Notes under the pieces: model-generated
What the model saw: only the letters and a program-made list of their open reading frames with translations
Databases searched by the model: none
Told to the model about the DNA's origin: nothing
Made by a program: the position numbers and the translations under genes
Source of the DNA: Saxidomus purpurata
Taxonomy: Eukaryota; Mollusca; Bivalvia; Venerida; Veneridae
Length of the DNA stretch: 64,000 nucleotides
Assembly: GCA_022818135.1 (NCBI GenBank)
Contig: JAFMSR010000003.1
Location: 15,757,760-15,821,759, forward strand
Direction: 5' to 3'
Shown: in pieces, positions 37,498-49,110 of the stretch
How the letters are laid out: each line of letters begins with the position of its first letter
Numbering within the stretch: position 1 is the first letter of the stretch

Positions 37498-39874
37498 TGT
37501 TCTAAGGATAGGTAGTTTAATTTGATTGTAAAATTGTTTATGATAGCCATGTTGCCAGATTTTAATGTTACAATATTCTTTAACGATGTTATTAACGAAG
37601 ATCATGGTTATTGGACAAATGAATGTCATTGGATACCGTAGTTATTTTCCGGTAAATAACTTAAAATTTGTTTGACGTATTTTTGTCAAACTTGATTGGT
37701 AGAATGCTTATATCAAGATGTACCTTGGGTTTGGTTTTTAAGTCTTTTTCGTCAAGGTCACTGTTACTAAAAATCAAGAAACATTTTCAGGTCAATGACT
37801 TCATTTGGATTGATGTACCGGTATATCTGGAATATAAGATGTTAGCCTTGAACAATGACTATACCTCAAGCTTGCCCCATTATTGAATTAATTCCTTTGA
37901 TTATAAGTAGCTTTTGTGTCGCCCTTTCCGATTAGGGCATTTTGATTAGTCAATTCTACACATTGTCAGCATCTAGCAAATTAGACTACACACAGGTATG
38001 GAAAAAGTTTAGAATGAACTATAGCGAGAGTTATGACATTTGATTCTGTAACTTTGTAATGAAATGTAGTGTTCTGTGTTTTTAGCCGAGAGGAAAAATG
38101 TCGGAATTTTTTAACAGTTAACATTAGCTTATGTAAGCCATTTGCCAAGAAGATAACAATTTATTTTATGTTTTCCAATGAATTAAAGAGTTTTCTCGGT
38201 GAAATAAAAGTGATATTCCGCAGTTTTGAAACAGTAGATTACCCTTTTTATTTTACACTGTTGTTGCAACACAGATTTACATAAAAAATTATACCAAGCG
38301 TAATTAATGCAGGAAACCATGCGATGATGATGTTGTTAAAATGACGTCATTTGCGCTATGTTTTCTGATGACGTTTCCCGCGATTTTCGATGTTTTATAG
38401 AAACAAACTCAATAAAAGTAGAGTTTTAACCATAAAATAAACAGAAAAATTGTTGGTATCAGTGTAATATCACGATAATTTTACTCGTGAACACCAAAAG
38501 TTGATATTTTCACTCGGTGAAATTATAACGTGATCCTACACTGAAACCAACAATTATCCTCTATACTTTAGGCTCCATGTCAGTTTCACAGTGCATTGTG
38601 TTTGAGATGTTTAGAATGAATATGAATTTAAAATGAGAAGGTTGATTTTTAATGACTAGAATTTGTTTCCAAATCAAGGAGTTATCAAGAGTCACAGAGT
38701 TTGAGATGAAAAAAAGACATTTTAGAGTGGGGGGGGGGGAGTATTTTAATGGGTTTTCACTGTCATTCCATGAAAAAAAAAGATTTAAATGGCATATATT
38801 TTAGGGCATTTGTGAGTCTCTGTGTGTGTAGTAATGTTGCTTTAAAGACCCTGCTAGAATCAAAATGTATATTTTGATGTGAGGACAATACAATATGTTC
38901 AATTAAGGCATTATGTACAAGTCTATCTAGTGAAAGTCTATTCAGGTTTAAGCTTAGGGAGCTACAAAGATTTAGAAATGCCTCTGCCCAAAGCCTCGAG
39001 CTACAAAGTCCTATTTAGCGGCCAGTCACATATCTCTTCGTTGACTTGCCAGAAGTGACCCTCCGTCAGATAAACCAGAAATTTGAGATTGGACACAGAA
39101 TTAAGAAACGTTACTCAGTCACTCCTATGGGTTCTGTTTATGTTTGTTTCAGGTTTTTAGATGTAGACTGATTAAGAATGTTGTTAAGTTCGGGAGTTTA
39201 TTTGAAAGAACATGTTGGACATACATTTTAGTCACATTTTTCTTTCTGACATGATAATTGTGTTATTACTTACACGTGTAAAGTAACATATATATGTTCA
39301 GTTTGACTGTATGTAACATCTGCATTTATCTTAAGCAGCCCCCAGTCTTGGAGAGAGAATGTGATTGGATACACCTGATCATGCTCAATACCTTTACAAT
39401 CAAGTGTATGTTATTTGCTTTTGCTATATAACAGATGTGTTTATCTGCTTCAATTTTTGCTCATGGCTAAGTCTTATAAAACCAGTCTGAATCTTTCTGG
39501 ACTGTGATTGGTCAGTTTTTTTAAACTAAGCTCATTTTTTAGCCAGTCAGTGGTCGGAAGCTACGGACAGGTATAAAAAAAAATATATATTAGTGTTAGT
39601 CAGATTTCGAGAAGCATTTTAAAGTAGGTAATTTAGTTTGATTAGCAGTATTTACTGAATATAATTTTAAGAGATTTTCCTCTTTCAACTTGATTTCAGT
39701 GTGCATTTTTAGCACATTTTAGCTCAAAGGGAGCAATTTTGAGCGCCTGATGTTTGTTGTCTGCCATCTTTTGGTTTGTAATCTGAAGTAATCTTAATCA
39801 ATCTTAGACGTAACATGTATGGCTATATGATCTCAAATGAGTTTGATTATGGACTTGATTGGATCTGACAGTAC
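37498..39874. other. Spacer downstream of MAP3K4, mostly featureless
   Basis: AT-rich, without supported coding frames; it may include MAP3K4 3' UTR. It holds a short TCAAGGTCACTGTTACT fragment of the 28426-type units (37753) and one foldback (38448-38556). Confidence 0.5.
38448..38556. repeat. Foldback element
   Basis: AATTGTTGGTATCAGTGTAA and the right-hand TACACTGAAACCAACAATT are inverse complements; TATCACGATAATTTTACTCG pairs with CGGTGAAATTATAACGTGAT. The core again has CACTCGTG/CACTCGGTG motifs like 33679-33846, so the two may be one family. Confidence 0.75.
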
Positions 39875-40262
39875 TTAAAGGTCCATAACTAAGACCAACT
39901 AGAATTTTCTTTTAAATCTGGAATTGTAACAGCGTCTTCTTAGAAGGAAAAATATGACAAACTGCATCAAACGGGACCATTTTGTGTTGAAAATTTGAGT
40001 TTATATTTAACATGATATTATATTTCTGACTGTTTACAACATGCAATAATTAAAAGCGGAAGTAGGACAAAAAGACCACCCAGGTCAACCTAAGGAAATT
40101 CAAAAACATTCACTCGTTTTTTTGAAGCAGTATTTCAAACAGGGAAATACGGTACTCCACGGCTATTTTAAAGTTTAAGAAGCTAGTTTCAATCTGTATT
40201 TTCCTGTCACAATTCCAGATTTAAAAGAAAATTTGATTTGGTCTTAGTAATGGACCTTTCAA
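39875..40262 (-). mobile_element. TTAA-flanked MITE, family 1, copy C (388 bp, internally deleted)
   Basis: Left end TTAAAGGTCCATAACTAAGA; right end TTAGTAATGGACCTTTCAA, where the final TTAA has decayed. Orientation as copy B, but about 140 internal bases are missing. It sits in a degenerate array (39720-40690) whose unit ATCTCAAATGAGTTTGATTA appears on both sides. Confidence 0.85.
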
Positions 40263-41692
40263 TATAATGTGTACGGTTATAAGATCTCAAATGAGTTTGA
40301 TTATGGACTTGACAGGATCATTTCTTCCGCAGTATTGTCCCTGACAAAATTGCAATATTTCACTGTTTGCACACTATGTGTATGGCTGTAAGATGTCATT
40401 TGAGTTCAATCATTACCTTGATCTGATTATTATTTTGGAGTCATAGTCCCCGTTTTAACAAAAATTGCAGTATTTGATTATGTTAACACTTGTGCACCTC
40501 CATAACTTCACTTATCTTACTCATATTTACAGCAAATATGTATGACTATAAAATCTCGGCCAAGTTTGTCATGTGACTTTGTTTTAACAAAATTATAGTT
40601 GACCAAAGTTATATGTCTTGTTGTTCAATCTTAAGTTTTAGACTTTATACCCGGCTAGAAGTTTAAAAAGACATAGGGATTTGAATTGTTGAGTATGGAT
40701 TTATGGGTATGTTTATGTTGGGCTACACTCAAATATTGTGTTTTAACTAAGGAAGTTAGATTGATGTTTAACCAGATGAAATCAGGATAAAATTTCAGAA
40801 TATAAACATTTTAGCAAAATTATTTTTACATTGTTATTTGATAAACTCAAATTTTTCAGGAGAAGATTTTATTCAACTGTCAGTTGTAGATAGTTACAAG
40901 ATTAATAGATGACTACCCATATACATTACTTTTAAGCAGGTTTTTTTAATTCAAATATTTTAGTGTCTCTATATTAATGTTTCTGTTCTGCTTTTGCAGG
41001 AAATGGGAGTACCGTATTGTGTCTGATTAGTGCCTTCTGGGGGCGGGGAGTTGCAAATAAAGAGGGAGGCACTTGTTGGAACGACTTTCGCTTGTCATTT
41101 GAATTAATTTTCTACCCATGAATAAGTTAAACTTTAAGAAGCAGGTGGTCAGTTGCCTGTGTACGCTGTTATGAGATGCTCGAATTGCAGGGTCAGATGT
41201 ATCTGTATACAGTTTATACTTCCTGTAAAGATCTAGGTACTCGAGCAGAGACCAGATACATTTTCCTTAAAAAAACATCTAAATATTCTACTAAATAGTA
41301 ACCTAGGCCTTGTAATACAATGGATACGAGTTCTTGGCATATTTCAGGAGCACTAGATAGACCAAATGACATGACACAGAACTCTTAGGACCCCAAAGTG
41401 GCAAATATAGTCTTCTCTCTAACACCTTTGTAGTCCTGGAACATTTACAACAAGACCTTTTTCACACTAGGTAACTCTTACCTGAATGTACATGTAGATG
41501 GGACTTTTTTTAAACTTTATCAGTGTTGGGTTTTAATTTACATTTTTGAGAATAAGCTTTTCATACTGATTTTACATGGGCTTATATAGGAAGAACTTTA
41601 AAAAAAATCTTTTCCTCCGAAACCTTGAGGCCTAGATAGAGCCTTGATATTTAACATGATTGTTCAAAACTTCCCTTTATAGTTATACCCCC
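40263..41692. other. Spacer with a possible alternative MAP3K4 last exon
   Basis: Mostly degenerate repeat units. At 40980-40999 a T-rich tract and CTTTTGCAG precede GAAATGGGAGTACCG, a possible acceptor. At 41570-41690 there is a fragment of the 29285-type pearl-like unit. Nothing else was recognised. Confidence 0.4.
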
Positions 41693-42069
41693 GCACAACG
41701 AAGTTGTAAGGGGGGTATACTGGAATCAGCTTGTCCGTCCGGACGTCTCCCCATCCGGCCGTCTGTCGGTTTTTCCTTGTCCGCCCAATAACTTAAGATT
41801 CCTTTGACCCACAGTCTTCATATTTGGCATGGAGGTTAGTCATGACTAGTAGATGACCCCTATTGATTTTGAGGTCACCGGGTCAAAGGTCAAGGTCACA
41901 GGGGCCTTGACTTCAAAAAGCTTGTCCGCCCAATAACTTAAGATTCCTTTGACCCACAGTCTTCATATTTGGCATGGAGGTTAGTCATGACTAGTAGATG
42001 ACCCCTATTGATTTTGAGGTCACCGGGTCAAAGGTCAAGGTCACAGGGGCCTTGACTTCAAAAAGCTTG
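41693..42069 (+). mobile_element. Pearl-like element, 'TTATACCCCC' family, 3' truncated
   Basis: It opens TTATACCCCCGCACAACG with inverted GGGGGGTATA, then GTCCGTCC, then about two units of roughly 115 bases (CTTAAGATTCCTTTGACC, GTCAAAGGTCAAGGTCAC). It stops where the piggyBac fragment begins. Confidence 0.75.
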
Positions 42070-42371
42070 TTTCATAAGCTTTCGCATTTGGATTTGGGTC
42101 AAAGTCTGCTCCTGAATAAATTTCAAAATCACAAACATACAAACTTTTGCTTTCACACATTGTATAAAATTTTACTCCACATCTGTCTGGTTTGTTTGGA
42201 ATATATTGTTTAAAGGAAAGCCTGTCTTTCCAAGGAGCCATGGTTTCATCAATGCATATACTTCCTTCTGGAGTATAAACATTTCGAAAACGTGATGATA
42301 CGCTATCATAGATGGGACGAATCTTGTGTATTGGATCCCATCCGTCCTCACCCCTATGGAATGCAGTTTCA
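42070..42371 (-). pseudogene. piggyBac transposase fragment
   Basis: The minus strand encodes about 100 uninterrupted residues with DPIHKIRPIYDSVSSRF, VYTPEGSICIDETMAPWKDR, LSFKQYIPNKPDRCGVKFYT and VCDFEIYSGAD. This is the DDE-domain core of piggyBac/PGBD transposases; the Asp of CIDETM corresponds to a catalytic Asp. It is cut at both ends by pearl-like elements and has no start of its own, so it is a relic. Confidence 0.85.
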
Positions 42372-43122
42372 TTATACCCCCACAAACGAAGTTGGGGGGG
42401 AGGGGGGTATATAGGAGTGAGCTTGTCGGTTTGTTTGTCGGTCGGTCAGTCTGTTGGTTTTCATGGTTTCCGGATGATAACTTATGAACAACTTTACCCT
42501 TTTGAATAATTTTTGGTACACACGTGCAACTTCATGAAATACAGGTCAAGTTCAACTTTGGGGTCAGTAGGTCAAAGGTCAAGGTCACAGTGACTCTGAA
42601 CTGTAAAACAGTTTCCGGATGATAACTCATGAAAGGCTTGATCGATTTAAATAATTTTCGGTACACAGCTGTAACATCATCAAATACAGGTCAAGTTCGA
42701 CTTTGGGGTCAGTAGGTCAAAGGTCAAGGTCACAGTGACTCTGAACTGTAAAACAGTTTCCGGATGATAACTCATGAAAGGCTTGACCGATTTAAATAAT
42801 TTTCGGTACACAGCTGTAACATCATCAAATACAGGTCAAGTTCGACTTTGGGGTCAGTAGGTCAAAGGTCAAGGTCACAGTGACTCTGAACTGTAATGTT
42901 AAATAGTTTCCGGATGATAATAAACCTATGAAATTGAACTATAATTGATAATTTCTAACCTTACACATTTTGTATGCTATTAAAACAATACATTTACACA
43001 AGTTATTGTATAATAACTCAACTCTATGTCCTTGTGGCCATTCCTTTCTTATGGTTGCCATACTTCTGTGACAAAGCTGTATTGTGGGGGTATAATTCGT
43101 CACTCTTGTGACAGTTCTAGTT
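42372..43122 (+). mobile_element. Pearl-like element, 'TTATACCCCC' family, complete
   Basis: Opening TTATACCCCCACAAACGAAG and GGGGGGTATA invert; GTCGGTCGGTCAGTCTG microsatellite; three units of about 125 bases (AACAGTTTCCGGATGATAAC, AAAGGTCAAGGTCACAGTGA); closing GTGGGGGTATAATTCGTCAC then TCTTGTGACAGTTCTAGTT. The tail is related to that of the 24235 element. Confidence 0.8.
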
Positions 43123-45119
43123 TTGATCAGCAAGAACAGAAGGTGTTTGCTTGTTATTGAGATAAGCACTTGCTTCAGGGAGCTTTAAATGCAATTACCA
43201 GTGCATTTGTTGTGACTTTATCTGGGTACTTTCACTAAGTGCAATACATTTCCAAGTGTTATAATTTTCAAGGCTGCATCTCTCTTGCATACGAATTATT
43301 AGATAGATCATATTGCAGTGTGTACTCCATTTCTTCTCCCAGGTTTTAGGACAAACACTTCAGAATGTTCTATGCAGAAGAACAAATTTATCTATAGAAG
43401 TATAAATTCAGTCTCGTAAAATTAAGTTAAATAGCGGAGCCATAAAGACATAAACTTTGATGGCTCTCGAAAACTAATACTGCTGTTACTCCAGATATAC
43501 AGGTTAACAGTGTCATTACACAGATTCCAGTGCCTATCAGAACTACTTTGTCCAGGCTTTACCTAGGCTGCAATAACTAATAAAATATGTTAGCAAAGTC
43601 TGTTCAGCCATCATTTTGAGGAGTACGTTCAAACTATTACACTTTTGTAGTCAGGATTTTTAGGTCCTTTAAGAGAGGGTAAAATGTAGAAACCATCTCC
43701 AGCCTCTCTTTGTGATACTTTGTACACAGACTGTTGTTTCTTTGTATACTCACTTTCTTTTCTGCAGTCTTTGTTATTTTTCTGTACACATATTTGTTTC
43801 CTGTACTTAGTTTTCTATTTTATACCCATTTTTTCTTTTCTAAAGTGTGTTCGTTTTTGTAAGTAAAATGGGAGTTGTTGCGCTTGCATGCAGAATTTAT
43901 GAAAAGAGTTGCCTCTCTTTTCCTCAGACTGGGCTGCATTTCTTAATGGACGGTATGATAACTTTGTTCAAAAGGGTGCTCAGGATGTGTAGATTGATCA
44001 TGATCTGCACTGGCTGCAGTGATGAAATATTGTATACTTAACTATATCAGAAAGTATGTGTCTGCCCTCTTGTACTAAATGGGCTTTATTCATGCAATGA
44101 AAATAGGAAAATAGAATATATCTTAACTTGTGTAAATAAAATTAATATTGATTTCATATTGTATAAAATGAAATGATGTAAGGTACTAAGATGTATATGC
44201 TTTTATGTATAGATAATATTTTATGTGCTTGTGTACATGTATAGTTGTTGGGTATTTTGGAGAGTACATGTATAATTGTATATGTTGATACTAATTTGTG
44301 TATGTATGTTTGAAAGTTATTGCGTGAACTGGATACTTAATCATGTATGTTAATTGTTATTGAGAATCTGCAGCACGTCAAAGGTTCCATGTAAAACAGT
44401 CATTCATGCTTTTATGATTGCTGGTGAGGTATACAGTACCGCACTGGTCTGTCCGTGTGTCAGTCCAGCCAGAGTCATATATACAAAACTGTGTGATTGG
44501 TTTTCGTGTAACTATATGAGAATCTTTATAAAAATCCCCATCATCAAAGGATGAAACAGACAATTCCCGGATCATTTGGTCTAAGCTCATAGTCATACAG
44601 GTTAACGGTATAGAATAGGAATCTGCATTTTTATTCACCCACTGTTCCAAGAAGCATGGAAGGGCATAAAGTGTTACCCATGTCCATCAGTGCATACATG
44701 CATGCAACGTTTTTGTTTTTGAGAGAGCATAGCGTGTTTAGCCAGTGCAAAAATTTCATTTTTTCGATCAATAACTATGAAAAGGTTGCGTGGATTTTGT
44801 TCAAATTTAAATGAAGGTTTATTGTTATAAGAACTAAGGCGCCTTTTCATTTTTACATACATTACAATACACATATGTATCTCCTTTGGCTGGATGGACA
44901 GTGAGAGAGAAAAGGAAATTTCCTTAAAATTTCCGACAACTCTTTTTAGACGCACTTTTAGGATGACTTTCCTCATGTTTATCAGCATTTTGCATAGACA
45001 CCATTTTTATCACATCTGGAAATATGGCAACAATTTTTGAAAAAGCACCTAGCAGCCTTTAAGGAATATGGGTAAGAGCTTAAATGAACAGTACGAGATT
45101 AAATGATTGTAAAGGACAA
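43123..45119. other. AT-rich spacer
   Basis: No gene recognised. An AATAAA at 44135-44140 follows a T-rich tract and precedes a long T/A-rich stretch; it could be the poly(A) signal of a long MAP3K4 3' UTR, but this is unproven. Short open frames here look random. Confidence 0.4.
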
Positions 45120-45835
45120 AAAGTACCCTTTTCAGGGTTGCCTATTGTGGTTAGTGGTTGTCTATTGTTGTGCACACCTCACTGACCTCCATTAGCTTTT
45201 CCTTGATATCACAATTTTCATATAACTTCCATGAAACTTGCTCAGAAGGCTGCCAGCAACCTGTTGCTGATCCCTATTGTTTGGGGGGTCAGTAGGTCAA
45301 GGTCATAGTGACCAGAAGATTGAGAATCTTTTCTGCTCAATATTTCGAGATCTGTATTACCCACAATCTTCAAACTTCATAGGATGATCAGTCTTGCTGA
45401 GTAGATGACCTCTCCTGTTTTGATGTCAGTTGTTCAAGGTTATAGTGACCTACATATTTGTTGGCTTTTTGTTGACAACACTCTTCAGGTCACAATTTTC
45501 ATTTGACTTGTGAAACTTGCTCAGAAGGATGCCTGCAACCTGTAGATGATCCTTATTGTTTTTGGGTTAGTGAGTCAGAGCTCAAGGCCACAGTGACCTG
45601 AAGTTTGAAAATCATTTCTGCTCAATATTCTGAGATCCAAATCAACAACGGTCTGTAAACTTCATAGGATGATTGGTCTTACTGAGTAGATGGTCCCTAA
45701 TGTTTTTGGATCAATGTCAAGGTCACTATGTCTGTTTGTTAGCTTTTCCTTGATAACATTCCAAAAGATATTCACGAACCTCAGAACTGTCCTGTCAGTC
45801 CAGTAGAGCAATACTTGCTCTTATAGGCCTCTTGT
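45120..45835 (+). repeat. Degenerate pearl-like tandem array
   Basis: Two to three units of roughly 230 bases with GAAACTTGCTCAGAAGG and GTCAAGGTCATAGTGACC, ending AGAGCAATACTTGCTC and TAGGCCTCTTGT. Too diverged for exact ends. Confidence 0.6.
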
Positions 45836-45967
45836 ATGCACATTTATAGGGTAGTTGTGACCCCCTCTGGCTTAAAAAATATTTGCTTTATGTTTTTCTT
45901 GTTGCAGATCTGTTTCATGTTGGATGTGCATACTGTGCATGATCATATTGAGTTGATGGACATTTAG

Positions 45968-46384
45968 TTAAAGTGACATTATGCTCATATTACTGCACAA
46001 AGTGTATTTTTGGTGACAGTTTTATAAAAGCAATTTTTGGTTGCTGTGCATTTAAATGTGTTAAATTAATGATTATGCCGCATTAGTATTTGAAGTTGGT
46101 GCTTTAGATATAAAAAAAAATCGGACTGATAAAATGATAGTTGAATGTGTTGTTGTTGATGTTGCAGTGGAAGGGAAGCAACTCCTGCATGCAGTTGTTC
46201 TTTTCTTAAATTGACTCTCCCAGTCAAATAAGAAAATCAATATTTTGAAAGTTATTTTTTCATACTGGTAGCGGGAAGAGTTTGGTGTATTGGGTTAAAA
46301 GTTATTATTTCCTCTACACTTTTGTACACACACCATTTTCAGCTGGATTTTTACTTGAAAAAAATGCGCATAATGTCACTTTAA
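45968..46384 (+). mobile_element. TTAA-flanked MITE, family 2, copy 2 (417 bp)
   Basis: Ends TTAAAGTGACATTATGC and GCGCATAATGTCACTTTAA are inverted and bounded by TTAA. It matches copy 1 (4959-5380) in opposite orientation, including GGAAGGGAAGCAACTCCTGC. Confidence 0.88.
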
Positions 46385-47760
46385 GAACAAATTATATGCA
46401 CACAGCAGAGATAAGTGTATGTACTCTTGCGGCCATAATTAAAAGATTGTGAAAGATAAATAATTATGATTGACAAAATCATAGTGCAAGCAAACCACAC
46501 ACAAAAAGTGTCTTAAAGCAGATAGGGGGCAGGGCACATTTATAGTTGGCCAAAAACCTTTAACATTTTCATAGATTTTTAAATATCTACACAAAAATGA
46601 TGAACTGTGACACTAATTGGTTCATGCAAGACCCAATGTTTTGAAAATTTTCCAAGGTCAAGTTCAAACAATAGAGGTCAAAGGTCAGCATAGGTAGTAA
46701 AAGGATAAAAGAGCCATATCAGTTGAGTTATGACGGTATTACGTGAAGGCTTTGATGTGGCTGCTAATTGTTATAATTTATTCATGATGAATAAACCATG
46801 TGATATTTCACTGTTGATGTCTTCGTGTTTTTTTTCATCATTTTTCTGCCAAATCTGTAGTGTTTACAGGATGAAAACCATAAAAAGAGATTTTTTTAAG
46901 GATTGAAATACCGTATAAATAAAAAGCAGAAAAGAATTATTTTAAAGTTTCAAATCTACCATGTAGAACTATGTCTATTGTTTTCCCTCTTGAACTTCAT
47001 TTTTGCAAATATGTCAAGAGCTTAAATCATTCACTTTCGGCCTTTGCGAAGAATGAACAGGATATCGCAGGATGTTGTCGAGAAAACATCTCAGGACATC
47101 ACTTCTGAAGATAGGAAAAGACAGGTCATTTGGGCTTGAGGAATGACCTCCAGTCTTGATACCCCTGCAATCTTATTGAATATCCCAGGAAGTCCTGCAA
47201 TCCCAGTTACATGTACTATTATGGGGAAAATACCAGAGAACTGCACTTTTATATAGAGAATATAAATCGCTGTAAGCTTTTAACTGAATGTAGATTTGAA
47301 ATTGACTAAAAATGCAAATTTATTATTATTTTCTTTATTTTATTAATTTTTTTTTTTCAAGCGCATGGAAAACCAAAGTATTTGAAAGTAAGTTAGAATA
47401 AAATGATACTCTTTTTAGCAATATTCATGTTTTAAAGTGCTACAAATTCTATACTTCTATTGATGCCACTAGTGCATTCTAAACTTATCATTTTCAACAT
47501 TCAACACTAACCAGAGAGGTGTGTAAATTATATTTGTTGCAAAAATAACTGAGTGATAGTCTTTAAAAGAGACTATCTTTCATTTACTCGTAAAAATATG
47601 TTTGTGTATCTAATGAAATAAGTTCTAACCCTATCTACTGCACACTAGCAAATTTCCGGCTTTACATATACATATATGTAAGTAAAACTATAACTTCATT
47701 AACTTATGAAATAAACAACAGTATCACTCTACTGGACTGACTTGATTGTGAAAAAACTTG
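46385..47760. other. AT-rich spacer
   Basis: No coding frame, RNA gene or clear repeat family, apart from a short CCAAGGTCAAGTTC/GGTCAAAGGTCA remnant near 46660-46690. Confidence 0.5.
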
Positions 47761-47769
47761 GAATGTTAT

Positions 47770-49110
47770 CAAGAAATAGCTTACGGAGGTCACTATGACC
47801 TTGACCCACATAAAGGATCATCTAAGTAAGACCAATCATCTTGTGACGTTTGAGCACTGTTGTTCATGTTGGTAATAAGAACTCTAAAATACTGAACAAA
47901 AACGATTTTGGGCAACTGTCAGATTGATCTTTCACCAACTGACTCCAAAAGTTATAGGGATCATCTTAGGTGCAATTTTCATTAAAGTCAAATGAAAATC
48001 GTGACATGCAGAATGTTACCAAGGAAAATTTAATGGAGGTCACTGTGATCATGACTTGACCTTTGACAAATGACCCGAAAAACAGTAGGGATCATCTTAT
48101 CAGCAAGACCAATTTTCGTATGAAGTTTGAAGACTGTACGAGATACAGATCTCAAGATACTGAGTTTGAAAGTTTTGGAAGCTCGTGTGACCTTGACATT
48201 GGACCCACTGACCCCAAAATCAATAGGGCTCATCTACAGGCAACATTATGTGCAAGTTTTGTGAAAGTCAAATTTATATTGTGACCTGCAAAGTTGCCAA
48301 GGAAAAGCTAACGGGGGTCACTGTGACCTTGACCTTTGACCCACTGACCACAAAAACAGTAGGTATCGTCTTCTCAGTAAGACCAATCATTGTAGGAAGT
48401 TTGACGACTGTAGGTGATATAGATACAAAGAAACTGAGTTGGAAAGATTTTCAAGTCTGGTCACTGTGACCCTGACCTTTGACATTGAAGATAATATGGT
48501 TAATATACATGTTGCAGATAACTTTATTTACAAGTTTCATGAAAGTCAAATGAAAATTGTGATCTGCAGAGTCTTATCAAGGAAAAGGCAACGGGGGTCA
48601 CTGTGACCTTGACCTTAGCCCCACTAACCCCAAACGTAGGGATCCTCTACTTAGTAAGATCAATAAACGTATCAAGTTGGAATATTGTGGGTGATATAGC
48701 TCTCAAAGTATTGAGCGGAAAGATTTTCAAAGTTTGGGTCACTGTGACCTTGACCTTTGACTCACTAACCCCGACACCAATAAGATATCCTTCTGAGCAA
48801 GTTTCATGCAAGTCAAATGAAAATTGTGACCAGGAGAGTGTTATCAAAAAAGCTTATTGATGTCACTGTGACCTTGAACCACTGACCCAAAAACAATAGA
48901 GATCGTCTACAATCCTATAAGTTTGAAGACTGGGTGATACAGACCGCAAGATATTGAGCGGAAAAGACTATCAAAGTTTGGGTTACTGTGACATTAACCT
49001 TTGACTAACTGATCCAGAAAACAATGGGAAACATCTCCAGAATGAAGGCGATCTTCTGAGTAAGTTAAAAGTAAAATGAAAATGGTGACCTGTAGAGTAT
49101 TATCAACGAA
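47770..49110 (-). repeat. Pearl-like tandem array with ERE-type palindromes
   Basis: Six or seven units of about 200 bases, reverse-oriented relative to the other arrays, each with GTCACTGTGACCTTGACC, a GATCATCTactTAAGACC-like stretch and AAGTCAAATGAAAAT. Open frames in it repeat with the units and are not genes. No clean terminal structure was found. Confidence 0.75.

Noticed and set aside
37668..38284. Two short plus-strand frames downstream of MAP3K4
   Set aside because: Low-complexity, Phe/Leu/Ser-rich translations typical of AT-rich noncoding DNA.
42312..42509. Plus-strand frame with SVCLSVGQSVG
   Set aside because: Translation of the GTCGGTCGGTC microsatellite and pearl-like opening.
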